Position numbers and translations under genes: made by a program. A stretch of DNA of 64,000 nucleotides from Nitrospirillum amazonense (lineage in GTDB: Bacteria > Pseudomonadota > Alphaproteobacteria > Azospirillales > Azospirillaceae), in NCBI RefSeq assembly GCF_007828035.1, contig NZ_VITV01000007.1, positions 305,318 through 369,317 on the forward strand, written 5' to 3'. Shown one piece after another: positions 43,939 to 52,939 of the stretch; the stretch's first letter is position 1, and each line of letters opens with the position of its first letter. Below the pieces are notes generated by a model. The model ran no database searches, was not told the DNA's origin, and was given only the letters and a program-made list of their open reading frames with translations.

Positions 43939-43975
43939 ACGCCTGGAAGGTCAACCTTCCAGGCGTTTTGTTTTT
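43939..43975 (+). terminator. Rho-independent terminator between shc and hpnG
   Basis: ACGCCTGGAAGG (43939-43950) pairs with CCTTCCAGGCGT (43955-43966), loop TCAA, followed by TTTTGTTTTT. This is the clearest terminator in the window. It ends 13 bases before the likely hpnG start. Confidence 0.9.
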
Positions 43976-43988
43976 ACGAGTTCGGAAA

Positions 43989-44699
43989 ATGGTCATGGTC
44001 CAGGCTCAGCGGCGCGTCATGGCGCGCCCCATCATCGTCGTCACCGGCCTGAAGCGGGAGGCGGCCATCGCGCAGGGTCGCGGCTGGCTGCCGCTGGTCA
44101 GCGCCGGCGATCTTGAGCGGACGGAACGGGAACTGACGGCCCATGCCCCCGGCGCCTGCGGCTTCCTCAGCTTCGGACTGGCCGGCGGCCTGCAGCCCGG
44201 GCTGGAACCCGGTACCCTGGTCGTCGCCAACCGCATCGTCACCGACGGCGGCGACTTCCTGCCCGATCCCGGCTGGACGGCGGGCTTGGCCGACGCGCTG
44301 CCCCGGGCCATGGTGGCGCCGGTGGCCGGGCAGGAACGCATCATCAACACGGTGGCGGGCAAGCAGGCCCTGTTCGCGGCCACAGGGGCGGCGGCGGTCG
44401 ACACCGAATCCCAGATCGCGGCCCGGGTGGGGGCCCGCTTCGGCGTGCCGGTGGCGGTGTTGCGTGCCGTGTGCGATCCGGCCCACATGACCCTGCCGCC
44501 GGCGGCGACTGCCCCCCTGAAACACAACGGGACGCCGGACCCGTTCCGGATCCTGGCGTCCCTGTGGCGTCAGCCGGGCCAGATCCCGCAACTGCTGCGG
44601 CTGGCCCGGGATTCCGAGGCGGCGTTTAAGGCCTTACTCGGCGGCTTTGCTGGCGTCGCGCGCGCGGATGTCAGCCAGCGCCTTCTCGACATGGCGTGA
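43989..44699 (+). CDS. hpnG: Hopanoid nucleoside phosphorylase HpnG
   Basis: 236 residues, PNP/UDP phosphorylase-like: IIVVTGLKREAAIA, GFLSFGLAGGLQPGLEPGTLVVANRIV, VDTESQIAARVGARFGVPVAVLRAVCD. It removes adenine from adenosylhopane to give a ribosyl or phosphoribosyl hopane. Start choice is poor: ATG at 43989 or 44019, neither with a ribosome site, and the first lies right behind a terminator. Its last 66 bases overlap the end of hpnH on the other strand, so the two C-termini are encoded by the same DNA. Confidence 0.92.
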   Translation: MVMVQAQRRVMARPIIVVTGLKREAAIAQGRGWLPLVSAGDLERTERELTAHAPGACGFLSFGLAGGLQPGLEPGTLVVANRIVTDGGDFLPDPGWTAGLADALPRAMVAPVAGQERIINTVAGKQALFAATGAAAVDTESQIAARVGARFGVPVAVLRAVCDPAHMTLPPAATAPLKHNGTPDPFRILASLWRQPGQIPQLLRLARDSEAAFKALLGGFAGVARADVSQRLLDMA

Positions 44700-45770
44700 G
44701 AAGACGAACTCAGCCGGGCGCTGGTTGGCCAGGCTGATTTCCGGCGCCATGTCGCCACTGGTCTTCACGCCGCGCAGGCCGACCCAGGCGGCCTTCAGCG
44801 GGTTGGCCAGGGTGTCGGTGACGGCGGTCGCCTCATACCCGCAATGGACCATGCAGTCGGCACACTTCTCGTAGTTGCCGGTGCCGTACTTGTCCCACTC
44901 CGTCTCCTCCATCAGCTCCTTGAAGGTCTTGGCATAGCCTTCGCCCAGGAGGTAGCAGGGACGCTGCCAGCCGAAGTAGGTGCGGCAGGGGTTGCCCCAC
45001 GGGGTGCAGTGGTATTCCTGGTTGCCGGCCAGGAAGTCCAGGAACATGGTCGACTGGTTGAACCGCCAGTTCTTGCCACCGTTGCCGCGCTTGAAGACCT
45101 CGCGGAACAGGTTCTTGGTGGCCGTGCGGTTCAGGAAGTGCTGCTGGTCGGGCGCACGCTCATAAGCGTAGCCCGGCGAGACGGTGATGCCCTCCACGCC
45201 CATTTCCATGACGCTGTCGAAGAAGCGGGCCACGCGCTCCGGATCGGCGTCGTTGAAGAAGGTGCAATTGATGCTGACACGGAAGCCGCGATCCTTCGCC
45301 GCCTTGATGGCCGCGACGGCGCGGTCGTAGGTGCCCTTCTGGCAGACCGACTTGTCATGCGCCTCGCGGTCGCCGTCCAGGTGCACCGACCAGGTGAAGT
45401 ACGGGCTGGGCTTGAACAGGTCCAGCTTCTTTTCCATCAGCAGCGCGTTGGTGCAGAGGATGGCGTACTTCTTCTTCGCGATGATGCCTTCGACCATCTG
45501 GTCGATTTCTTTGTGCAGCAGCGGCTCGCCGCCGGCGATCACCACCACGGGCGCGCCGCACTCATCCACCGCCGACAGGCAATCCTCCAGCGGCAGCCGC
45601 TGGTTCAGGATCTCATCCGGGTAGTCGATCTTGCCGCAGCCGGCACAGGCCAGATTGCACCGGAACAGCGGTTCCAGCATGAGGACCAAGGGATAGCGCT
45701 TCACGCCCGTCAGCCGCTTCTTGAGAAGATACGAGCCGATACGGACGACCTGATGCAGCGGAATACCCAT
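44634..45770 (-). CDS. hpnH: Adenosylhopane synthase, radical SAM protein HpnH
   Basis: 378 residues. The radical SAM cluster site is CNLACAGC at Cys38, Cys42 and Cys45, followed by a SPASM-like Cys-containing C-terminus (WQRPCYLLGEGYAKT; YEKCADCMVHCGYEA). It joins the 5'-deoxyadenosyl group to hopene. ATG at 45770 has AAGGAG nine bases upstream and gives the expected MGIPLHQVVRIGSYLL N-terminus, so longer starts were rejected. It lies 104 bases after ispH on the same strand and converges with hpnG. Confidence 0.97.
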   Translation of the reverse strand: MGIPLHQVVRIGSYLLKKRLTGVKRYPLVLMLEPLFRCNLACAGCGKIDYPDEILNQRLPLEDCLSAVDECGAPVVVIAGGEPLLHKEIDQMVEGIIAKKKYAILCTNALLMEKKLDLFKPSPYFTWSVHLDGDREAHDKSVCQKGTYDRAVAAIKAAKDRGFRVSINCTFFNDADPERVARFFDSVMEMGVEGITVSPGYAYERAPDQQHFLNRTATKNLFREVFKRGNGGKNWRFNQSTMFLDFLAGNQEYHCTPWGNPCRTYFGWQRPCYLLGEGYAKTFKELMEETEWDKYGTGNYEKCADCMVHCGYEATAVTDTLANPLKAAWVGLRGVKTSGDMAPEISLANQRPAEFVFSRHVEKALADIRARDASKAAE

Positions 45771-45874
45771 GCCTTCAATCTCCTTGAACCCCAGCGCCAT
45801 TAACCGCGGCGGCGCGGGTTGAAACATTTTGTCTACCGAATTGGCGGGCAAAAGACCACCAACCGGCGTGCGCG

Positions 45875-46795
45875 TCAGGCCAGCGTTTCCGGCAGGCGGA
45901 ATTGAACGTCTTCCACGATGCCCGGCAATGTCGACAATTCGATGGGACCCAGGCGCCGCAGCGCCGCGATCACACCGTCCACCAGTACTTCCGGCGCCGA
46001 GGCGCCGGCTGTGACGCCCACCACACCGCATCCCGCCAGCCAGGCGGGGTCGATGGCGCGTTCGTCAGGGACAAGGTAACTGGGCACGCCCAGTTCCTCA
46101 CCAATTTCCCGCAGGCGGTTGGAATTGGAACTGTTTGCCGACCCAACTACCAAGATAAGATCGGCCACCTTGGCCAGTTCCCGCACCGCGGCCTGCCGAT
46201 TCTGCGTGGCGTAGCAGATGTCTTTGGTCTCAGGACCCAGAATATCCACGAATCGGTGCTTCAGCGCCGCGATCACCGACCGCGTGTCATCCACGCTGAG
46301 CGTCGTCTGCGTCACATAGGCGACGGGCGTCTCCGCCGCCAGGGGCAGGGCCTCCACGTCATCGACACTGGACACCAGATATGTATCGCCCGGTATCTGG
46401 CCAAGGGTGCCTTCCACCTCGGCGTGACCGGCATGGCCGATGAGGATGACGGTCCGGCCCTGCGCCACGTAGCGCTTGCCCTCCGCATGCACCTTGGACA
46501 CCAGCGGGCAGGTGGCATCGATGACGCGCAGCTCACGCGCCTCCGCCTCCGCCTCCACGGCGCGCGATACGCCGTGGGCGCTGAAAATGGTCAGGGCGCC
46601 GGCCGGCACCTCCGACAAATCCTCGACGAACCGGGCCCCCTTGGCCCGCAACCCTTCGACCACGTGCTGGTTATGGACGATCTCATGCCGCACATAAACG
46701 GGTGCGCCGTGGCGTTCCAGCGCCCGCTCGACAATGTCGATGGCGCGGATCACTCCGGCGCAGAAGCCCCGCGGCTGGGCGAGAACTACCTGCAT
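45875..46795 (-). CDS. ispH: 4-hydroxy-3-methylbut-2-enyl diphosphate reductase IspH
   Basis: 306 residues, last enzyme of the MEP isoprenoid pathway, giving IPP and DMAPP. Three cluster Cys are seen: Cys12 in [20 protein letters not shown] and [10 protein letters not shown]. Other family motifs: [20 protein letters not shown] and [16 protein letters not shown] at 46795 matches the family N-terminus [15 protein letters not shown], though its ribosome site is weak and the frame is open upstream. It supplies precursor for the hopanoid genes around it and is followed by hpnH. Confidence 0.97.
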   Translation of the reverse strand: MQVVLAQPRGFCAGVIRAIDIVERALERHGAPVYVRHEIVHNQHVVEGLRAKGARFVEDLSEVPAGALTIFSAHGVSRAVEAEAEARELRVIDATCPLVSKVHAEGKRYVAQGRTVILIGHAGHAEVEGTLGQIPGDTYLVSSVDDVEALPLAAETPVAYVTQTTLSVDDTRSVIAALKHRFVDILGPETKDICYATQNRQAAVRELAKVADLILVVGSANSSNSNRLREIGEELGVPSYLVPDERAIDPAWLAGCGVVGVTAGASAPEVLVDGVIAALRRLGPIELSTLPGIVEDVQFRLPETLA

Positions 46796-47506
46796 TGCGG
46801 AAACCCCTGGAAGACACCCCAAGTCCATCGTCCGCAACGGACCCGCCGGGGCATCCCACTTCAACATGTTAGCGATACCAACTGTCCCCCGCCGGACAGG
46901 GTCCGCCAGGTCCATATTGGCTACGGATGGTAAAACCGACCCCCCGCCTCGATCGAACACCGGCGATAGATACCTGTGCCAATCGAATCCGCCACCGCCC
47001 TATGGTCAGGCCAGACTTGCACAAAATTTAACGCGTGCCAATGCGTGGCGATTGCTTGAGCGATCTGCGCTTCACGTGTGGCATCGCGGCAACGGGTGGC
47101 CTAGACCTTAGCTAATGGCATCTTTAGTGGACAGAAAACGCAAACATCTTCCGGCGGGAAGGCTATACGGGGCGTTAAAGCCCTTTCCCCAGTGATAGCG
47201 TATGGGCCGACAACGCATATGCAACAAAACGTCACGCGCGGCGCAACCTCCACAGCCCCAGATGCGACCCAGATGCGCTATGCATGATGCTTGATCTCCG
47301 TCGCCACAGCCGGGACGATGACGGAAAGAATTGACATAGACGCTGTCGCGCCCGACACCGGCCCGGTAGAACGTCGCCTGACGGACGCGGACCGGCCCCG
47401 GCGGTGGCCCATCCGCCCCAGCCCGACGGCTCCGCCCCCTTTTTCGAACGCGGGCGGCGGCCGGCCGCCCCCCTGTTTTCGTGGTTCCCAGAGGAGAACA
47501 CCCCCC
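46796..47506. other. Intergenic region between ispH and copC
   Basis: 711 bases between divergent genes. It contains a less GC-rich part around 46960-47300 and open frames that look non-coding. It should hold both promoters. No copper-responsive box could be recognised with confidence. Confidence 0.5.
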
Positions 47507-47920
47507 GTGTCGACCGTACGGCCCCCCGTTTCCCGCCCCACCCGCCGGCCCTTCCTGGTCCTTGGCCTGATGGCCCTGGCGGGTGCCGCGCTGGCGCCCC
47601 TGCTGGTCCCGGCGGCAGCCCAGGCCCACGCCATCGTCATTGACAGCAATCCCAAGGTGAACGACACGCTGGGCGTGGGCGGCAACGTCCTGAAGGTGCA
47701 TTTCAACAGCCGAATCGACCGCGCCCGGTCCAAGCTGACCGTCATCGCCGCCGATAAGACCGAGGTGCCGGTGACCATGTCCGAAAGCCCGGATGACGAG
47801 ACGCTGGCGGGTCAGGTCACCCTGCCCTTCGCCGGCAGCTACAAGCTGCGCTGGCAGGTGTTGGCCGTGGACGGGCATACCACCCGCGGCGACATCCCGT
47901 TCACCGTGACCCAGCCGTAA
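47507..47920 (+). CDS. copC: Copper resistance protein CopC
   Basis: 137 residues. A signal peptide (RRPFLVLGLMALAGAALAPLLVPAAAQA) is followed directly by His in HAIVIDSNPKVNDTL, so cleavage would expose the N-terminal His that binds Cu(II). The rest is the CopC beta-barrel (VLKVHFNSRIDRARSKLTV; WQVLAVDGHTTRGDIPFTV). No Met-rich Cu(I) loop is seen. GTG at 47507 was chosen for its GAGGAG site ten bases upstream; the frame is open to 47291. copD follows 16 bases later. Confidence 0.93.
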   Translation: MSTVRPPVSRPTRRPFLVLGLMALAGAALAPLLVPAAAQAHAIVIDSNPKVNDTLGVGGNVLKVHFNSRIDRARSKLTVIAADKTEVPVTMSESPDDETLAGQVTLPFAGSYKLRWQVLAVDGHTTRGDIPFTVTQP

Positions 47921-47936
47921 TCGGGGCCTGCCGCAC

Positions 47937-49595
47937 GTGGATACCCTTGTCGATATTTTCGGTTACCTGACCGTTGTCCTGAACGGCATCAACCTGGTGG
48001 CCATGACCATGGCCTTCGGCAGCGTGCTGTTCCTGACCTGCCTGGCCCTGCCGCTGGCGGCCCAGCTGAAGCTGTCCGCCGACGCGGTGGCCGACGCCGG
48101 CGCGCGCTACGCCCGCTGGGGCGGCATCGCCACGGCCATTGCCACCCTGTCCTCGCTGACGCTGAACGCCCTGGTGCTGTCCGGCACGCTGGAAATGCCG
48201 GTGCTGCAGGTGGCGGGGGCCTTCTTCATCGAGGCCGGCATCGTCCAGGTCCTGGCGGCCATCGCCATCGTGGTGGTGGCGCGCGGCCACATGACCCGCC
48301 CGCGCGTCGCCGTGCTGACGGCCTTGGCCCTGCTGATGCTGGTCGCCTCGCTGGCCACCAGCCACGCCGCCGCCCGGCCGGGTGAGCGCGTGTGGATGCT
48401 GCTGGCCACCTTCTCGCACATCCTGGGCGCCGGCCTGTGGCTGGGCGGCCTGCCGGCCTTCCTGTCGTCGTTGGGCCAAGCCCAGTCGCGGGATGAGGGT
48501 GCCGCCATCGGCCAGCGCTACAGCCTGATGTCCATCACCGGCGTCATCCTGATCGTGCTGGGCGCCATCGGCATCAGCATCGGCTTCATCGGCGGCCTGC
48601 AGGGCTTTTACGGCACGGCCTACGGCGCCATGGCAGCGACCAAGGGCGTCATGCTGGGCATCCTGCTGCTGCTGGGCCTGGGCAACTTCCGCACCATCCG
48701 CCGCTTCGCCGCCGGCCAGGGCGAAAGCCTGACCCGCGTGCGGCGCTTCGTGGAGGTGGAGATCGCCTTCGCCATCGCCATCCTGCTGGCGGCAGGCTCC
48801 ATCACCTCGCAGCCGCCGGCCAGCGACCTGACGGACGACCGCGCCACCTGGGCCGAGGTGGTGGAGCGCATGACCCCCGTCATCCCGCCGCGCCTGGAAA
48901 GCCCCAGCCACGACAGCCTGGCCATTCCGGCCCTGCAGGAGAAGCTGGACAAGGAATGGCGCGACCAGCAGGCCAGCAACCGGCCACAGGCCTTCGTGCC
49001 CGGCGCCGGCGAGCTGCCGCCCCGCAACGCCGACGACATCGCCTGGTCGGAATACAACCACCACTGGGCGGGCCTGGTCGTGCTGCTGGTGGGCCTGTTC
49101 GCCCTGCTGGAGCGGGCGGGGGTGCGCTGGGCCAAGCACTGGCCGCTGCTGTTCCTCATCCTCGCCGGCTTCCTGTTCCTGCGGTCGGATCCAGAAACCT
49201 GGCCCATGGGCGACGTCGGCTTCTGGGACAGCTTCCGCGATCCGGAGGTGGTGCAGCACCGGTCCTTCGTGGTGCTGATCATCGCCTTCACCGTCTTCGA
49301 ATGGGGCGTGCGCACCGGGCGGTGGAAGAACCAAGCCCTGGCCCTGGTCTTCCCCGTGCTGACCACCGTAGGCGGCGACCTGCTGCTGACCCACAACCAC
49401 GCCATCAGCAACATCAAGGAGCAGCTGCTGATTGAGCTCAGCCACCTGTTCCTGGCGGTGCTGGGCGTGGCGGCGGGTGCGGCCCGCTGGATGCAGATCC
49501 GGGGCAGCGGCCGCGACGCCCGCTGGGCCGGCTGGATCTGGCCCACCTGCTTCGTGCTGGTCGGCCTGTTGTTGCTGGCCTACCGCGAGGCCTGA
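47937..49595 (+). CDS. copD: Copper resistance membrane protein CopD
   Basis: 552 residues with about 14 hydrophobic spans. The CopD domain signature FSHILGAGLWLGGLPAFLSSL lies near residue 160. The C-terminal part adds spans with His/Asp-rich loops (WSEYNHHWAGLV; LLLTHNHAISNIKEQLLIELSHL), suggesting metal or redox ligands. With CopC it would bring copper across the inner membrane or guard against it. It starts at GTG 47937 with a weak ribosome site, so it is probably coupled to copC. A terminator follows the stop. Confidence 0.9.
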   Translation: MDTLVDIFGYLTVVLNGINLVAMTMAFGSVLFLTCLALPLAAQLKLSADAVADAGARYARWGGIATAIATLSSLTLNALVLSGTLEMPVLQVAGAFFIEAGIVQVLAAIAIVVVARGHMTRPRVAVLTALALLMLVASLATSHAAARPGERVWMLLATFSHILGAGLWLGGLPAFLSSLGQAQSRDEGAAIGQRYSLMSITGVILIVLGAIGISIGFIGGLQGFYGTAYGAMAATKGVMLGILLLLGLGNFRTIRRFAAGQGESLTRVRRFVEVEIAFAIAILLAAGSITSQPPASDLTDDRATWAEVVERMTPVIPPRLESPSHDSLAIPALQEKLDKEWRDQQASNRPQAFVPGAGELPPRNADDIAWSEYNHHWAGLVVLLVGLFALLERAGVRWAKHWPLLFLILAGFLFLRSDPETWPMGDVGFWDSFRDPEVVQHRSFVVLIIAFTVFEWGVRTGRWKNQALALVFPVLTTVGGDLLLTHNHAISNIKEQLLIELSHLFLAVLGVAAGAARWMQIRGSGRDARWAGWIWPTCFVLVGLLLLAYREA

Positions 49596-49624
49596 TATCA
49601 AGGCCTTGGCGTTGATGATCTGGG

Positions 49625-49654
49625 AACGGGCGCCGGGAGACCGGCGCCCGTTTT
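49625..49654 (+). terminator. Terminator between copD and hpnN
   Basis: AACGGGCGCCGG (49625-49636) pairs with CCGGCGCCCGTT (49641-49652), loop GAGA, ending in a short TTTT. It closes the copCD unit. Confidence 0.8.
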
Positions 49655-49678
49655 CACATAGGAAGCGAGGAAGCGAAC

Positions 49679-52297
49679 ATGGCGCGCGCCGACGGAAAAA
49701 TGGGCCTTAACGACCGGGTGGCCGCGCTGGTGGCCGCCTGCTGCCGGCGCTGGCAGCTGACCTTGCTGGCCGGCCTGGTGCTGGGGGCGGCAGCCGCCTT
49801 CCATGTCGCCACCCACTTCGCCATCGACACCGACGCCGTGAAGCTGCTGTCGCCGCAGCTGATCTGGCGCCAGCGCGAGATCGCCTTCGACAAGCTGTAC
49901 CCCCAGAAGGTGCAGCAGACCGCCATTGTCGTGGACGGGGTGACGCCGGAACTGGCGGAGCGCGCCACCCGCATGCTGGCCGACGCCCTGCGCAAGCGCA
50001 CCGACGTGGTGCGCAACGTCTTCCGCCCCGATGGCGGCCCCTATTTCGACCGCGAAGGCCTGATGCTGCTGCCCACGGAAGAGGTGCAGTCCACCATGCA
50101 GTCGCTGATCCAGGCGCAGCCGCTGCTGGGGCCGCTGGCGGCCGACCCCTCGGCGCGCGGCCTGTTGGACACGCTGGGCACCTATCTTCAGGGCGTCAGC
50201 TACGGCCAAGCCAGGCTGGAAGATCTTCAGCGCCCCTTCGACGCGCTGTCGGGCACGCTGGAGGCGGCGACCCAGGGCAAGATGGTGCCCCTGAACTGGC
50301 GCGGCCTGGTATCCGGCCAGCCGCCCAACCCCATGGAACTGCGCCGCTTCATCCTGGTGCAGCCGGTGCTGGACTTCAACGACCTGCAGCCGGGCGCCAT
50401 GGCGTCCGACGCCATCCGCGCCACCGCCAAGGATTTGGGCCTGACGCCCGAAAATGGCATCCGCGTCCGCCTAACGGGCGAGGTGCCCATGGCGGACGAG
50501 GAGTTCGGCACCCTGGGCGAAGGGGCGGCCTTCAACGGCAGCCTGACGGGCATTGCCGTGCTGGTGCTGCTGTGGCTGGCCGTGAAGTCCTTCCGCATGG
50601 TGGGCGCCATCCTGCTGACCGTGGTCATTGGCCTGGCCGCCACGGCCGCCTTCGGCCTGATCGCCACCGGCCCCTTCAACCTGCTGTCCATCGCCTTCAC
50701 CGTGCTGTTCGTGGGCCTGGGCGTGGACTTCGGCATCCAGTTCTCCGTCCGCTATCGCGCCGATCGGCTGGCCCATGACGACCTGGCCGAGGCCCTGACC
50801 GCCGCGGGCCGCGGCGTCGGCCGGGGCCTGACCATCGCGGCGGCGGCCACCGCCGCCGGCTTCCTGGCCTTCCTGCCCACCGACTACCGCGGCGTGTCGC
50901 AGCTGGGCATCATCGCCGGCGTGGGCATGGGTGTCGCCTTCCTGCTGTCCGTCACCTTCCTGCCGGCCCTGCTAATGCTGCTGCGGCCGAAAGGGGAACA
51001 GGTGGAGGTGGGATACAAGGCGCTGGCGCCCCTGGACCGCCTGGTGCTGACCCGCCGCCGCTGGGTGCTGGGCGCCGCCGCCGTGCTGGCCGTGGCCTGT
51101 GCCGCCCTGCTGCCGCGCCTGTCCTTCGACTTCAACCCGCTGAACCTGCGCAGCCCCAAGACGGAGGCGGTGTCGGTGGTGCTGGAGCTGATGAAGGACC
51201 CCCTGTTCACGCCCAACACCATCGACGTGCTGGCCAATTCGGAGGATGAGGCGCGGGCCCTGGCCGACAAGCTGTCCAAGCTGCCGGAGGTGGCGCAGGC
51301 CATCACCCTGGACGACTACATCCCCACCGACCAGGACGCCAAGATGGCGGCCATCTCCGACGCCGCGTCGCTGATCGGCCCCAGCCTGGCGCCCACCGAC
51401 GTGCGCCCCGCCCCCAGCATCGAGGATGTGCGCCAGTCCATGACCGGCATCGTCGCCGCCCTGGACAAGCTGAACCCCGACGCCGCCAGCCCGGCCAGCA
51501 CCTCCGCCCTGCGGTTCAAGAAAGCGCTGGAGGGGGCCCTGGCCGCTCCGGCGGAAAAGGTGGTGCCCCTGTTCCAGAAGGCGGTGGAACCTGGGCTTCA
51601 GACCATGCTGGCCCAGGTGAACGACAGCCTGCAGGCCACGCCCGTGACTTTCAAGGACCTGCCGGAGGATCTGAAGCGCGACTGGGTGGCGGCGGACGGG
51701 CACGCCCGCATCTCCGTCTTCCCCAAAGGCGACAGCAACGACAACCGGGTGCTGAAGCGCTTCGTGACGGCGGTGCGGACCATCGCCCCCGATGCCACCG
51801 GCACGCCCATCAGCATCCAGGAAAGCAGCGCCACCATCATCCACGCCTTCCTTCAGGCGGGCATACTGGCGGTGATCCTGGTGACCATCCTGCTGGCGGT
51901 CACCCTGCGCAATGTGGGCGACGTGCTGAAGACCCTGGCGCCCCTGGCGCTGGCGTCGCTGCTGACCCTGGCCGCCGCCATCCTGGCGGGCAAGCCCATC
52001 AATTTCGCCAACATCATCGCCCTGCCCTTGCTGTTCGGCATCGGCACGGCCTTCAACATCTATTACGTCATGGCCTGGCGGCAGGGTCAGACCAACCCGC
52101 TGACCTCCAGCCTGACGCGCGCCACCATCCTGTCGGCCCTGACCACCGGCACCGCCTTCGGCAGCCTGTGGACCAGCCACCACCCCGGCACCGCCAGCAT
52201 GGGCGAGCTGCTGGTGTTCTCGCTGGCCAGCATCCTGGCCACGGCGCTGCTGTTCCTGCCGGCCCTGCTGGGGCCGCCCAAGACGCTGCCGGAATAA
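49679..52297 (+). CDS. hpnN: Hopanoid transporter HpnN (RND superfamily)
   Basis: 872 residues, MmpL/RND type with twelve spans in two halves. The first half has span 1 near residue 25, a periplasmic domain, then LTGIAVLVLLWLAVKSFRMVGAILLTVVIG and the FVGLGVDFGIQFSVRYR motif. The second half has LQAGILAVILVTILLAVTLRNVGDVL and ANIIALPLLFGIGTAFNIYYVMAWR. In other alphaproteobacteria HpnN moves hopanoids to the outer membrane. ATG at 49679 follows a GAGGAAG stretch. It stands as its own unit behind the copD terminator. Confidence 0.96.
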   Translation: MARADGKMGLNDRVAALVAACCRRWQLTLLAGLVLGAAAAFHVATHFAIDTDAVKLLSPQLIWRQREIAFDKLYPQKVQQTAIVVDGVTPELAERATRMLADALRKRTDVVRNVFRPDGGPYFDREGLMLLPTEEVQSTMQSLIQAQPLLGPLAADPSARGLLDTLGTYLQGVSYGQARLEDLQRPFDALSGTLEAATQGKMVPLNWRGLVSGQPPNPMELRRFILVQPVLDFNDLQPGAMASDAIRATAKDLGLTPENGIRVRLTGEVPMADEEFGTLGEGAAFNGSLTGIAVLVLLWLAVKSFRMVGAILLTVVIGLAATAAFGLIATGPFNLLSIAFTVLFVGLGVDFGIQFSVRYRADRLAHDDLAEALTAAGRGVGRGLTIAAAATAAGFLAFLPTDYRGVSQLGIIAGVGMGVAFLLSVTFLPALLMLLRPKGEQVEVGYKALAPLDRLVLTRRRWVLGAAAVLAVACAALLPRLSFDFNPLNLRSPKTEAVSVVLELMKDPLFTPNTIDVLANSEDEARALADKLSKLPEVAQAITLDDYIPTDQDAKMAAISDAASLIGPSLAPTDVRPAPSIEDVRQSMTGIVAALDKLNPDAASPASTSALRFKKALEGALAAPAEKVVPLFQKAVEPGLQTMLAQVNDSLQATPVTFKDLPEDLKRDWVAADGHARISVFPKGDSNDNRVLKRFVTAVRTIAPDATGTPISIQESSATIIHAFLQAGILAVILVTILLAVTLRNVGDVLKTLAPLALASLLTLAAAILAGKPINFANIIALPLLFGIGTAFNIYYVMAWRQGQTNPLTSSLTRATILSALTTGTAFGSLWTSHHPGTASMGELLVFSLASILATALLFLPALLGPPKTLPE

Positions 52298-52404
52298 TTT
52301 AAGCGGAATTTACGGCGGCGGTGTCGGGCATCACCCAGCCTGGCCGTCCTTGGGGCAAAGGCGCATAGTCGGTTCGCGCCTTTCCCCAGAAAAAGGACGA
52401 GGAC

Positions 52405-52878
52405 ATGCCCAACATCAACCCCTTCCTGTGGTTCGACACCCAGGCGGAAGACGCGGCCCGCTTCTACGTCAGCATCTTCCCCAATTCGCGCATCACCACC
52501 ATCAGCCATTACGGCGAGGCGGGCCCCCGCCCCGCCGGCCTGGTCATGACCGTGGCGTTCGAGCTGGACGGCAAGCCCTTCATCGCCCTGAACGGCGGCC
52601 CCCACTGGAAAATCAACGAGGCCATCTCTTTCGTCATCGACTGCGCCGATCAGGCGGAGGTCGACCGCTATTGGGAGGCGCTGACCGCCGATGGTGGCAA
52701 AGCCCACGCCTGCGGCTGGCTGACGGACAAGTTCGGCGTCACCTGGCAAGTCGTGCCGTCCGGTTTCATCGAGCTGGTCACCAGCCCCGACCCGGTGACG
52801 GCGGCCCGCGCCATGGCCGCCATGCAGCAGATGATCAAGCTGGACATCGGCGCTCTGCGCCGGGCTGTCGAGGGCTGA
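52405..52878 (+). CDS. VOC-superfamily (PhnB-like) protein
   Basis: 157 residues of the glyoxalase/bleomycin-resistance fold, 3-dmu-9_3-mt/PhnB-like branch: MPNINPFLWFDTQAEDAARFYVSIFPNSRITTI, LNGGPHWKINEAISFVIDCADQAEVDRYWEAL and CGWLTDKFGVTWQVVP. The substrate is unknown for this branch. AAAAGGACGAGGAC precedes the ATG. It converges on the first Pit gene. Confidence 0.9.
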   Translation: MPNINPFLWFDTQAEDAARFYVSIFPNSRITTISHYGEAGPRPAGLVMTVAFELDGKPFIALNGGPHWKINEAISFVIDCADQAEVDRYWEALTADGGKAHACGWLTDKFGVTWQVVPSGFIELVTSPDPVTAARAMAAMQQMIKLDIGALRRAVEG

Positions 52879-52890
52879 GCCTAAAGCGAA

Positions 52891-52914
52891 GGGGCGGCCC
52901 TGGTGGACCGCCCC
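52891..52914. terminator. Hairpin between the VOC gene and the first Pit gene
   Basis: GGGGCGG (52891-52897) pairs with CCGCCCC (52908-52914). No U-run. Possible end signal for the convergent genes. Confidence 0.4.
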
Positions 52915-52939
52915 GGCGCCCGGTGGCTTGACGCTTTTC

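Noticed and set aside
41840..43996. Long open frame antisense to shc
   Set aside because: Shadow of a GC-rich gene; the squalene-hopene cyclase on the other strand is certain.
46734..47111. Possible 125-residue protein between ispH and copC
   Set aside because: It starts inside ispH on the other strand and has a composition typical of non-coding DNA.
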